64,000 nucleotides of DNA from Aurelia coerulea (taxonomy: Eukaryota; Cnidaria; Scyphozoa; Semaeostomeae; Ulmaridae), in the NCBI GenBank assembly GCA_039566865.1, contig CM076948.1, positions 17,681,001 to 17,745,000 on the forward strand, given 5' to 3'. Below are positions 44,189 to 55,810 of the stretch, piece after piece. The notes under the pieces are model-generated. The model was not told the DNA's origin, did no database searches, and saw nothing but the letters and a program-made list of their open reading frames with translations. A program made the position numbers and the translations under genes. Numbering within the stretch: the stretch's first letter is position 1; every line of letters starts with the position of its first letter.

Positions 44189-44789
44189 CCGGGTGCGCCA
44201 AAATAAACTATGCACGTTTGGCAGGGCACCATAAATCATACACTGGACCGATTTTGAAGATTTAGGACGTATTCGTTAGCAGAACGCCTGAATTAGATAC
44301 TGGGATTTTTTGCTAATTTTTTCATTTTCAGTTTTTAGAGCTAGAAGCGAATTTCCCAAGATTTTAGTTTTCGAAAACACTGAAAACGATAAAAAACATC
44401 GATCAAGTTTTCTAAATAATCGACATGAATAGACAAAGAGAGAACTTTTTCGTAGTGATTTGCGATTTAAAAATCGACCAATTGTAATCTGCTGTACGAG
44501 AGTTCGTACTGAACCCCCAAATCCCCCTGAAAACGTTTTCTCTTTGTTTATTCATGTTGGATCTTTTAAAATTTGATCGACTTTTTTTTATCGTTTTCAA
44601 TGTTTTCGAAACAAACATTTAAGAAACTCGCTTCTAGTTCTAAAAACTGAAAATGAAAAAATTTGCAAAAAATCCCAGTATCTAATTCAGGCTTTCTGCT
44701 AAAGATTAAGTCATAAATCTTCAAGATCGGTCCAGTGTACCATTTATTGCGGCCTGTCAAACGTGCACAGTTTATTTTGGCACACCCAG
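44189..44789. mobile_element. TA-flanked palindromic MITE, 601 bp
   Basis: CCGGGTGCGCCAAAATAAAC on the left mirrors GTTTATTTTGGCACACCCAG on the right. The left border is TA (44187-44188) and the right is a mutated TT. The arms extend past GACCGATTTTGAAGATTTA to near the centre. The ends are similar in style to 12271-12481, so it is probably a Tc1/mariner-related family. Confidence 0.75.
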
Positions 44790-45055
44790 TTTTAGAGAAA
44801 GATAGTCGTAAATTTTATATGGAGTTTCTTTTATTGTAAATATTCATTTTAGATTATAGAATTTTTATTGAAATACTAGAAATTGAATTGCATTAGGTTA
44901 ATTTAGGTTATGATAGAGTTCAATTTTTGTAAATGTTGTAGTGGAGGGCCCCTTGAAAATCAGCATCGCTTAAGGGCTACCGTCCTTAAATATTTGAAAT
45001 GAAAGAATGACACGAATGAATCAGAAATATCAATTTAGCCATAGGCATCATATCT
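44790..45055. other. AGO intron, no feature seen
   Basis: AT-rich, with no structure. Confidence 0.3.
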
Positions 45056-45301
45056 ACAATCTTGGCCAAAATACTTGGGACAAATCATAAAATTGCACTA
45101 CTTCGGTCTTTGATTACGTGCCCCCCGCTCCCCCCTTCTCAAAGTTGCTTGAATCAACCGCCTTTCGACCTTCTCAACATTGAAGTAGGGGGAAGGGGGG
45201 ATTAGGAGACTCTAAACGTATGTTTTCTCCTCGATATTTTAGGAAACATCATGAAGACACTGAAATTTGCCTGCGCCCCAGCTTCTTTTGGCCAGGATTG
45301 T
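45056..45301. repeat. 246-bp direct repeat with inverted ends, copy 1
   Basis: It begins ACAATCTTGGCCAAAATACT and ends TTTTGGCCAGGATTGT, so it has short inverted termini of its own. It is nearly identical to 46589-46834, including a block GTGCCCCCCGCTCCCCCC. Confidence 0.85.
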
Positions 45302-46588
45302 CTGAAAATGATTGTTAACAAATAATACCTCATAGCTTGAGAACCCATAGAGATTTCTGTGTGAAATTTTAACACCGTCATCCCCAACACAAGAAGTGAG
45401 TTCTCAGCTATCTATGCCGAAATAGGCGTTGTTCGTTAAATTCGCTGAGCACCTTCTTAAAAATGGGCGTGGCAAAATTGCTGCAATTTTCACTCACATA
45501 AAGATTCCCTTATAAAAAGTGACATACATTAGGATTCTGAGCTTTCTTCCGCTATCGTAAGATTGTGTACTCCGCTGCTCTTTGAAAATGACTTATCATT
45601 GCAAGAAAGCTTTTGGGCTCATTGTTTGAGGTCCGGTTTCTTGTGAATTCTTCGGTTCTCACAACGGCGCTCCACAGAAAAATGCCCCATAATTTTGGGA
45701 TAAGTCACGCTTTTTTGGCAAATTCGTCTGATTCCACATTTTAACATCAAAGTCTTCCTATTCATGCAAAAAACCAAGTAAAAATTGCCTGGAAGGTGGA
45801 AATGTCACGGCGCTCCAAAATTTAAAAACTTAAAATAAACAGTTCCGGATAAGTTTCTTTTGAAATCTATTGAGAACCGTCAGAAATCATATTTCACGGA
45901 AATATCGATGCAAATACTGACTATAGGCTAATAAAGCTCATTTTTCTCATCAGAATGAGACAAAATTTGTTAGAATAGGGCAAACGTTGCCGACGTTATT
46001 AATGTTTAAAGTAGGGAGCAGCGTTGACAAATTTGATCCCTTTCTCAATTTTCCAGACAGTGCAAATCCGCCTTGCTGCTATGCAACAGGTATATTCTTC
46101 TTCAACAAAAAGTTGTGGATTAAAATTCATCGGGCACAATAGACCATTCAATGCCGTCCAGGGTGAATGCAAGTTTGGTGGAGCGAATTTAATCTCATTG
46201 AAAATGAATGAATAGTTAGAGAATTGGCTAACGGTACATTTGAAAATAAGATAATTGCACTGCGGAGGCGCAGAATTTGCACTGATTCAAAAGGAAAATT
46301 GTTTTTTCCAGTTCTCTTTGATAACTGTGATGTTTTCAGACGAAAATCATTGGCAGGTTTCGTGCACAAGAGAAGTTTCGCTGAACGTCATGGGAAAATT
46401 TTGCATAATTTGATGACGTCATAGTTCTGATGGATGAACCAGTAACAATGAAAACATTAACATCTGAAGTACTCTGGAGTTAAGCCCACAGTTAGTGGCT
46501 ATCCATTCATAGTAAAAGAAATTGTCTGATACAAGTAGATTTGGATTCATAGAAACATATATGATAGGTAGTGATAGCAATTTTTCAG
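45302..46588. other. 1287-bp segment between the direct repeats
   Basis: It starts TCTGAAAATGATTG and ends CAATTTTTCAGA, so its ends are also inverted relative to each other. It holds short unrecognised frames. With the flanking 246-bp repeats it looks like one composite transposable unit of about 1.78 kb (45056-46834). Confidence 0.5.
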
Positions 46589-46834
46589 ACAATCTTGGCC
46601 AAAATACTTGGGACAAATCATAAAATTGCACTACTTCGGTCTTTGATTACGTGCCCCCCGCTCCCCCCTTCTCAAAGTTGCTTGAATCAACCGCCTTTCG
46701 ACCTTCTCAACATTGAAGTAGGGGGAAGGGGGGATTAGGAGACTCTAACCGTATGTTTTCTCCTCGATATTTTAGGAAACATCATGAAGACACTGAAATT
46801 TGCCTGCGTCCCAGCTTCTTTTGGCCAGGATTGT
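46589..46834. repeat. 246-bp direct repeat with inverted ends, copy 2
   Basis: Second copy of 45056-45301, same orientation and same length, with few substitutions. Confidence 0.85.
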
Positions 46835-48436
46835 ATGTGCAAGTTCGTGATATGACTATTTTGGTGGAAGGATGTTGCTGTTATGAGAACGTTCTTCTTC
46901 CTGGCAATGATGGCAATGATATGGCAATGATAAATAGGTCCCTATGGGCACACAATGAATAAAAGTGATTGTTCATTTTGTGCTCTAACACACAATTCAT
47001 GCATTGTTTTAGTTTTTTGGCAGAAAAACAATGCGTTTGTCATGGTTTAGAACTTCACACGTGTATAAGTATGGACCTGATTGAAGGCCTATTTCAGGAA
47101 TCTGGAGCAACTCGATTTTACTAAAACTGGTATTGATCATGAAAGGGAAAGACCGATTTCGACGAACTAAATGTTCACGTCTAAGTTAGCTTTTTCCGTA
47201 TGTAATGAGTTTTTAGGGACGAATTGCTCGGTAAAACCAATCAATATAAATAGGTAAACGCTTCGCCTTTTCTAACAAACATCTATTCGATTTTCGAATG
47301 TCATGGAAAGTGCCTAGATGATGTGACTGCAAAGATTTTGAGAGAGTGAAAGAAAATAATATTTGCCGCAACGGAAGGCTTGGTTAGTTCATCTAACAAT
47401 GTATGACTGCTAAATTTCAGACTTTAGACAAAGACAGGGCAAAGTTGCCAAAAGATATTTAGCGTCTTTTTTTCTAATCGTAAACAGTGTATAGGAGGGC
47501 GTTTCTATCAAAAAGCAACGTTTTAACATGCACAGGAGGGCGGGATCCGTAACAATTTTCAAATGATGAATATAGCTTCAAAGTTCTGTTGGCTTTATAT
47601 CTATTGCTAAAGTAAAGAAGTAATGGCTTAAAGATATTCCAGAAAAGATAACCCCCCATATCCTTCACCCCTTGAAGTAAGAGTGAGACTTACTGACCAT
47701 GGAAATGGTCTATTACAACCTTTATGCATGTTTTAATCCTAAGCGAAAATATTATCTGTAATGGAATCTGTAAAGCGTTTGGTACAGTGGACAGTGGTGT
47801 AATCCTGTGACTTTGCATCTAGATCAATGATGTTCCAGCCCAGTTCAAGTCCCACTGTTCAGTGCCATGACCAGGGGTCATGGACTCTATTAGGTCTTCT
47901 CTGCTTTTGCCATCCCAGCAGTTGGTGCTGAGAACCACAAATTTTGTTGCAATGTGATATATGGTGCCATGAATATTTCTTAATAGCCGCAGGAAGCTCA
48001 CAGAAATACACAAATGATTTAGGCTAGACTGGGTTCTGATTAACTCACAAAAGTCCCGTATGCAAAAATAATCATGAGATATTGCAACAACTACAGCCAT
48101 ATAGTATACTTCACCCTTATCTACAGTAGAAGAAGAGAACAAATTCAGCGAAGTTGATTCGTATTCTCATGCCACAGAGTCTATAATTGTTCTGATCTGC
48201 ATGTTTTATAAAGATATTTTGATACCAAAATTTTAAACCATAATTTTCATACTGAATTTCTCGACGAATTGGCAACCTCAGTTTTTCCATTTTGCTCCAT
48301 TCGTCAAAAGATTTAGTACAAAAATTTTATAAAACTAGAATAAATTAAATATGCCAAGAGAATATCATTTGACATCTCAGTAAGAATTCAATATGTAATG
48401 CTCAGACGGATCTAACTACTTATTTGTCTTTTCCAG
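46835..48436. other. AGO intron, no feature seen
   Basis: No recognisable coding motif. It ends with the acceptor TGTCTTTTCCAG at 48436. Confidence 0.4.
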
Positions 48437-48564
48437 ATTACCATAAAATATGCAGCAAGGGTAAGCCTGCAGTTACTGAACGATGCACTTAGAGGCAAAG
48501 CAGACATGCCAAGTGACACAATCCAGGCCCTTGAAGTTGTTCTGAGAATGGCTCCTGCTGCAAA
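48437..48564 (+). CDS. AGO: Argonaute, linker-1 exon
   Basis: It starts after TTTTCCAG and ends before GTATGT, and 128 bp leaves two bases of a Lys codon. It encodes ITIKYAARVSLQLLNDALRG and MPSDTIQALEVVLRMAPAA. This aligns with the Argonaute linker-1 helix region (IK....VSL..L..AL.G.....P...IQALDVV.R). The phase matches the following PAZ exon exactly. Confidence 0.95.
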
Positions 48565-50087
48565 GTATGTATCATTCAACATTTCGATAAATTGCACCAT
48601 GTGAGTAAATGAAATTGCACTTTTAGAAAATCTCCAAAATGTTATAATTTTACTGGTCTTTGCATGTCTTTGGTGCATTTGTGTCAGGGACCAACTAGAT
48701 ATAATGGCTACAGTAGATTCAAATAGCTGTGAAGCGTATGGCGACGTATGAATGACAAAAGAAATTGATAATCTCTATCTGAAATATACTTTCAGTGCCA
48801 TAGAATGTAATAACTGAACGTGTCAGCCCCGTGTTTCTCGTCACTTGCTACTAACGAAGGGCGCGGCGACGGCGTGATACATCCATTCATTGCATTACGG
48901 CGTTGAAAGTACTTTTAGATAGAGATTCTAAATTTTCTTCGTTTAGATGTGATAGATGATAGTTATTTTGTTCTTCTGGGAGATAATGACGAAATCATTG
49001 AACGAAGAGAAATATTTTGGCAATTTATTATAGAAAGTAGCATTTTAGCTAGAAGTCAGAACGGTTATTGATAAGTTTTATGGCCCGGCACAGCATGGGG
49101 GCTACATGAAAGATGCCAATTTAAGTGATAATGGTAGTCAATTTGATAATCATATCTTATGAATTCAAAGCATGCTTCAAAACCTGGTTACTGCTAAACG
49201 CACACATTTCCACAAATTAAAAACCTTTTCTACACTTTGCAAGGCATTGGAAATGTAATTAAATTAATATTTCTGACACAATTACATATAGTCCCCTCGT
49301 TTGACAATGTAGTCAAGTTTTGAACTATAAATGACATAGTTATCTCATACTTGAAACTCCAAATGAAAACTTGCTGGTGTATACCGATGAATCCTTTTAC
49401 ATCCTTTCTTGTGCGTATTCAGCATTCCAGCTTAAGGCATTTAAGGCTGTGCATATTTGAGGCTGTTAACATGTTCAAATATAATTTAAGATTTACCTGG
49501 CTGAAATCGCCCACTCCGTTCTGAAACTGTAAGTGATTTTCTCAAGAAAGCCCCATCAAAACACCTTGAAGACAAGCCTAAAATTACGACCGAAGGTTCT
49601 TTATATTTTCGTCTTGGCATCCGGGGGTATTCGCCTTACAATCAGAAATTCTTGTTTGCTCAACCTGAATGCCCTGTGCATTCTATTGCTAAAATTTGAA
49701 GAAACTCAAGTGCTGTGACTTATTAGATTGCATATTCAATGCACCCGAAACCATGCTGCACCTCCCTTTTGTGGAAAGGAACTATATTCAAGTACCGGAT
49801 GATGCAAAAAAAGTTGAAATGTTTCAAAGCCTAGAGCTCCCTACTTCGCCATTAGATTTCTTAAAACTATTTTCCTTTGTATATGTAGCAAACAACTTAA
49901 ACAGTAATTTATTTGGTTTAAGTCGGTTGCATTGTGCCCTAGTTATGAGCGATTTGAAAAAATTCAATCGCGGAATACTTCAAAACAGGCCTAAAATCCT
50001 TGATCAAATTTGCTGACAATTCAACATGAAGATGAAGATCTATGCAGCTAGCTGCGTAGGCAACAAGATTACCCAAATAAATTTCTT
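48565..50087. other. AGO intron; weak repeat match and one unknown frame
   Basis: 49494-49610 matches the dispersed repeat at 40870 (CCTGGCTGAAATC). A 106-codon plus frame at 49696-50016 has a protein-like composition but no motif I recognise. Confidence 0.35.
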
Positions 50088-51290
50088 TTTCAATGCTGTA
50101 TACTTGCTCCAAGTCTCGTTCGTTATCGTATTCGGGCTTACTCGGTTGGCAGTGAGCGGCGAAAGTGCAGCGAGCGAAGTGAGCGGAACAGGCAGCGAAC
50201 GAGACTTGTGAAAGGTGGGTGCTCATGAATAATTAATGAGATTTTTAATTGGTAGCGGTCAAGTTTTTGACCGGTGCGGCATCTTTTGAAGTTATATCTA
50301 GCCAATCAAAGATGTCATAAGACAAAAGGAAATCGATCGTGGGAGAGAGAGCTATTTTGGACAGGGGGGTACTTTGCGTGCGAAGCGAAGCGGATTCTTG
50401 GGCCAATCTTCAGAACATTGTAATTTCTATCCACAAGAAGTCCATAGAAGTTGCGAAATAAGTGATGAACATCGAACAGCTTGGCTTGTTACAAGGAAAG
50501 GACGTTGTGTTGCATTGCAACCAGCTGCTTCGCGAAAGTCTGTCGTTTAATATCCTAGAGATCTAAAATCTAAATTGTCCTAAGCAATGCAAATTTTAAA
50601 GACGACAAGCGTCTGAACTGTCAACTTCTCAGTCTCACTACACCAAATAATGTTCTTGAACTTTTTCTCTTTTTTAATAGGCTCAAACTTTTACCCGGTT
50701 GTTTTGTGGCTTCAAATTGTTGTTTATTCTCATTTGAACCCGTAGGTATTCTCTAAGGATTTTGTAAAACTCATGTTTCTGTCCGGTTTGATGAAACCAA
50801 TGAAAAAAACTCTTTATATGGTCTTTAGGTGACTTCTATTCATTGAAATAAAATGATCACTAAAACTTCGTTCGTGCAAACTGTAAACATAGTTTTTGAA
50901 AAAAGCTTCCTTCCACAATTGACAGACTGACTATTCAATAGCCTTTTATAATATGCAAGTAATCCCCTTTGAATTTAAACTAAACTACGTCATTCGTTCA
51001 ATTGTAATTCATATTTTCATTGAATAACAGAATGTCATGATTTCAATGAGAAAACTCTCGTAACAATTGTTGGCTAGTGCAACCCCCTGACGCTCTTCGC
51101 AATTCAATCAGCCTTGGTTACATCAAGAATCTCATTAATTATTCATGAGCATCCACCTTTAACAAGTCTCGTTTGCTGCCCGTTCCGCTCGCTTCGCTCG
51201 CTCCACTTTCGACGCTCACTTGCTGACGAACCGAGTGGGCCCGAATACGATAACGAACGAGACTTGGAGCAAGTCTATCATTGCTGTACA
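50088..51290. mobile_element. Inverted-repeat element, about 1.2 kb
   Basis: The left arm (50088-50242) and right arm (51127-51290) are inverted copies. They contain CAAGTCTCGTTCGTTATCGT, GAGCGAAGTGAGCGGAAC and CTCATGAATAATTAATGAGA. The 880-bp middle is unrelated to known families. The target duplication is not resolved. Confidence 0.7.
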
Positions 51291-53330
51291 GCTTAATCTC
51301 TTTGACAATTTTATCCCCAAGTTTAGGCTCGTTTGAAAGATTCTGAGATAAAGTCTTTTATAATGATTAATTGCATATCGATAAAGTTACGACAAACGTC
51401 AACCAATTAAATTTTGTTATCTAATATAACCTGTTACTTACACAAGTATGGACGATTTTAAGGAGTCTAATGAATACATGACATGCATATTGACGTCATA
51501 ATAACGTTCGAATGAAATTGAGTGACAAATTGAGTCCATAATGGCGGCCGCGAGCTTCGAGGCTTCGGGCATCCCTGCTCCTGTCCCTGAAATCACATTC
51601 TCAGAGTCAAAATTGTTTGCAACAAATCAGCTCAGGAGAAAGCTGAGGCTTTAAAGTGTCTAATTTCATTTCTACTTCTTGCTTTTCGTTCCCAATAAAG
51701 ACGCGACTGACCAAAGAAAATCAATCATGCGGCCTAAGGGTTATTCCGGACCCTTGAAATTCCCGCCAAACCGGATTAATCTGCGAAGCGCGCGCAGGCC
51801 TCGGGATGAAACAAACATTGGCCTAACATATTTCAAATCAGTTTCTTCGACATTCAGTAAGAAAAACACTTCCAGGGTTGCTGGTTGTGTAAATACATTG
51901 CCTCAAAGTGGAATGCTCAATCTCCATGGAATTCGAAGGAAGCATGCAAGAGGTTTTCGTTCGTTTACCACGGCAGAGACTGGAAGCTCTCCTGGCTTTG
52001 ATACTCGTTGAATTTGAAATCAGTTCTTTCTCAAGGTAGGCCATGTCATGTTGTCTATATATTTTGTTTCATTCGTTTCTTTGTCGTTCTCCGTTGCTGG
52101 TTCTCGTTCAACATTCTGCAAAAATGAGTTGTTTCCACCGTAAATATTTCACACAGAGAAAGGACTCGAAAATAGAATGTGCTTGGAGATCTATTTTTAC
52201 ATTATTCACTCTTTGTAGGAGAAAATGATGGCAAGCTCCCCACATTTGGACACATGACCTTTCAACTGAAAAAGCACATCAAGAAGACCCCATTTCAGAT
52301 GTTTACAATGGAAAGTGGTCACAGGAATGCTGCATTGTAACTGACTTCCATTTTCTTGCATTCAATGAAAGAAGTGTCATTGAAGTTTTAAAGCTGAAAA
52401 TAGCTGGTTGGCCATTTATTGTCATGTGTGCTGCAGCAATCGCAAACAATTTCAACAAGCTGCTTGGCAATTTTAGAAGATTCTCATTGCTGCAGAGAAT
52501 GGTTGGCTGCCAGAAGAACATTTATTCCAGAATCTCTACAAAGTTACAAATTACTCCCAAAGTTTGTGACACAGAAAGTGACATGCTCAGAAAATAGACA
52601 TTCTAAAAGTTAGATTTGTTGAGATTTAAGATACCTTTGTTGAAGCCATGAATGTTGTTAGTTTCTTTTGCCACATATGACTCATTTTTCATTTCCTACT
52701 GCTTCTCTAAAATTCTTCTCAACAATCCAAATTTGCCAAATGAAACAGAAAGATCATTCCACCATGAAACTTTTTTCAAGTGATTTATGTAGTAAAGAAG
52801 CATCTATTTTGTGGTCATTCATTGAATTTCATCCACAAAGTGTGGGATAAATTTTGGCTGTGAGTTTCATGTATTGTATGAAATTGTCATTGTTCAGCAA
52901 CATTTAATCCAGTATTTTAAGGGAATTGTCTCTGATAAAGTTTCCAAAATAGCTAAGCAGTTGATTTGTAATATTTTCATGAAACTGTTGAATGATAACT
53001 TTCTGATGTGCATTTATAAGTGAAAATCCCTCAGTTCATTAACATTTGCATAAACGAATTTAAAAAATATTATCAGAAGGGGATGCTGTGTGAAAACTAT
53101 TAAGGGCATTTCTAAAACACAACCATACCTCAAATCCCTCTCACATTTCTATCAATAATTTAATAAAAGCTTGTTTGATAGGTTTCTTTCCAATTTTGGA
53201 AATAAAAAACTGCTCTTGCAGGAAACAATTTTCATCCAGCATTAAATATTGTGTTGCTCTGAAGATACAACAAAAGTATATTGGAACTTGGAAAGTGTGA
53301 CACTCTGTGGAAACAAAGAAAACAGAAATA

Positions 53331-53799
53331 CAGTAAAAACCCGCATATAAGAACCTAGTGGATTAAGAACCTACAGGCTGAAATTTTGCAATTAAACCCC
53401 AATTATATAAGAACCCATTCAGCCTGGAATTTGAAATAGTTCCTTATTTTTAGAGAGCATGGGGTCTTATTCACAACAGAAGTTTGTGGAAGAATAAAAA
53501 AATCCTTATATTACCTGATGAGAAGCTTTTGAAAGATTTTATCTGGATTATATAAACATTTCGGATTCTTCCACAAATTTCTGTTGGGGAATATCTCATA
53601 AATTCAACTGATGTGATCTGACAGTAAATAATAGGCCTGAAGTTTGAATATGAAGAAAAGAAATTCCTGAAGGCCATGAATAAAATAAGAACCAATCTAA
53701 GAACCTGAAAAGCCTCATTTTCCACTAAATACCCAAAACATAAGAACCTAGTTAGGCTGACTTGCAAAATGGTAGGTTCTTATACGCGGGTTTTTACTG
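53331..53799. mobile_element. TA-flanked MITE (Tc1/mariner-like), 469 bp
   Basis: CAGTAAAAACCCGCATATAAG on the left mirrors CTTATACGCGGGTTTTTACTG on the right, bordered by TA (53329-53330, 53800-53801). CAGT termini with TA duplication are typical of Tc1/mariner. The interior repeats 'aagaacct'. It lies in the unpaired centre of the 4-kb palindrome. A truncated relative abuts the ABHD11 donor at about 6363-6380. Confidence 0.8.
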
Positions 53800-53898
53800 T
53801 AGCAGCTGGGGAGTAGCCAAATTTCAATTCAGGTTGTTTCCAACATAAATCAGTGATAAGCACTTAGCATTGTTCAGGTCTCAACATTTCAAAGACAA

Positions 53899-54124
53899 AA
53901 TATCGTTCAATTCTAATTCTTTTCTGAATAGCTAGGGGGCTTCTTATATATTTAGTTGTATTTTAGTTAATCTCCTTCATGTGATGGCCCTGGGGTAGTC
54001 ATGATCTTTTGCTCCCCTTGGTATCGTTTCTGTAGTATTGTATGGTAGCTTGTTTGTAATCTTAGGTAATTCGTAAATTGTAAATTTTTAACATTGAATT
54101 TATAGAAAAAAAAAAAAAAAAAAA
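53899..54124 (+). mobile_element. LINE 3' end with 13-bp TSD and A tail
   Basis: ATTTCAAAGACAA occurs immediately before (53886-53898) and after (54125-54137). The insert carries a 3' UTR like that of the LINE at 19121-24618 (TTTTGCTCC, GTATTGT) and ends TTGAATTTATAG plus about 19 A. It is a very short 5'-truncated retrotransposition. Confidence 0.8.
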
Positions 54125-55490
54125 ATTTCAAAGACAAGTATTGTTCACAATTGATATCACAATCCATAATTGATAATCACTAAGCAAACCAAGAATTTAT
54201 TTATATGTTGATATTTCCAATATTTATTTGTGCTGATCATTCCAAATAATCTCTTTACTCTGCTTTATTTTTTCCAAACCACAATCTTACTCAAACCAGG
54301 GGTTTTACTTGCAACTTTGCAAAACTTTTGTTCTGTCTTTTTTAAGATCTTGAATTCATTTTTTGTCTAAAGCCAGCATCACCAGATATTTTTCTTCTGA
54401 ACATTTCTGAGTCACAAACTTTGGGAGCAACAGTTACTTTGTAGAGATTCTGGAATAAATGTTCTTCTGGCAGCCAACCATTCTCTACAGCAATGAGAAT
54501 CTTCTAAAATTGCCAAGCAGCTTGTTGAAATTGTTTGCGATTGCTGCAGCACACATGACAATAAATGGCCAACCAGCTATTTTCAGCTTTAAAACTTCAC
54601 TTCTTTCATTGAATGCAAGAAAATGGAAGTCAGTTACAATGCAGCATTCCTGTGACCACTTTCCATTGTAAACATCTGAAATGGAGTCTTCTTGATGTGC
54701 TTTTCAGTTGAAAGGTCATGTGTCCAAATGTGGGGAGCTTGCCATCATTTTCTCCTACAAAGAGTGAATAATATAAAAATAGATCTCCAAGCACATTCTA
54801 TTTTCGAGTCCTTTCTCTGTGTGAAATATTTACGGTGGAAACAACTCATTTTTGCAGAATATTGAACGAGAACCAGCAACGGAGAACGACAAAGAAACGA
54901 TTGAAACAAAATATATAGACAACATGACATGGCCTACCTTGAGAAAGAACTGATTTCAAATTCAACGAGTATCAAAGCCAGGAGAGCTTCCAGTCTCTGC
55001 CGTGGTAAACGAACGAAAACCTCTTGCATGCTTCCTTCGAATTCCATGGAGATTGAGCATTCCACTTTGAGGCAATGTATTTACACAACCAGCAACCCTG
55101 GAAGTGTTTTTCTTACTGAATGTCGAAGAAACTGATTTGAAATATGTTAGGCCAATGTTTGTTTCATCCCGAGGCCTGCGCGCGCTTCGCAGATTAATCC
55201 GGTTTGGCGGGAATTTCAAGGGTCCGGAATAACCCTTAGGCCGCATGATTGATTTTCTTTGGTCAGTCGCGTCTTTATTGGGAACGAAAAGCAAGAAGTA
55301 GAAATGAAATTAGACACTTTAAAGCCTCAGCTTTCTCCTGAGCTGATTTGTTGCAAACAATTTTGACTCTGAGAATGTAATTTCAGGGACAGGAGCAGGG
55401 ATGCCCGAAGCCTCGAAGCTCGCGGCCGCCATTATGGACTCAATTTGTCACTCAATTTTATTCGAACGTTATTACGACGTCAATATGCAT

Positions 55491-55810
55491 AACTACAGGC
55501 CCAGGGTGCACATTCTGCATATGCAGATTCCGTCAGAATGGTCCGATGTTTCTGGGTCAGAACATTGCCGAAAGTGATATTGTTTTGGTCTAAATAACTA
55601 AAATTTTGGCGATGCTAGTATAGTCATCATATATGATCAAACTGATATTGCTGGGTTCGTGGGAGCAATCCTAACCTTAATTTGCATTTGTCTGGACATT
55701 TTGTGTATGTTTACAGGTGTCTACGTATAAAGCGAGCTAATATTTTTAGATTGCAACGAAACGCCGTATTTGAAGGACAATTAATTTGACTTCCCTCCGC
55801 CATAAATCAG
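55491..55810. other. AGO intron, no feature seen
   Basis: No coding motif. Confidence 0.35.

Larger units (their letters stand above)
51483..55490. mobile_element. Large foldback palindrome with gene-like arms, 4008 bp
   Basis: Outer ends ATGCATATTGACGTC and GACGTCAATATGCAT. The arms of about 1.1 kb (51483-52600, 54390-55490) are nearly identical: the 110-codon frame with MRPKGYSGPLKFPPNRINLR is identical in both (51679-52011 plus, 54962-55294 minus). Each arm also starts with a GC-rich 37-codon frame opening ATGGCGGCCGCG (51541-51654 plus, 55319-55432 minus). A further open stretch contains LLQRMVGCQKN. The centre holds later insertions. No target duplication was found. The arms look like captured 5' gene sequence, but I do not recognise the source. 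Confidence 0.8.

Noticed and set aside
46037..46069. Phase 0-0 micro-exon (ACAGTGCAAATC... between TTTTCCAG and GTATAT) as the missing Argonaute exon
   Set aside because: Splice signals and phase fit, but the residues (TVQIRLAAMQQ) do not resemble the expected strand, and it lies inside the repeat-bounded composite unit.
45056..46834. LTR retrotransposon with 246-bp LTRs
   Set aside because: The repeats do not have TG...CA ends, no primer-binding site or pol is visible in the 1.29-kb interior, and each repeat has its own inverted ends.
53471..53767. 98-codon minus-strand frame as a gene
   Set aside because: It lies wholly inside the TA-flanked MITE at 53331-53799 and has no domain.
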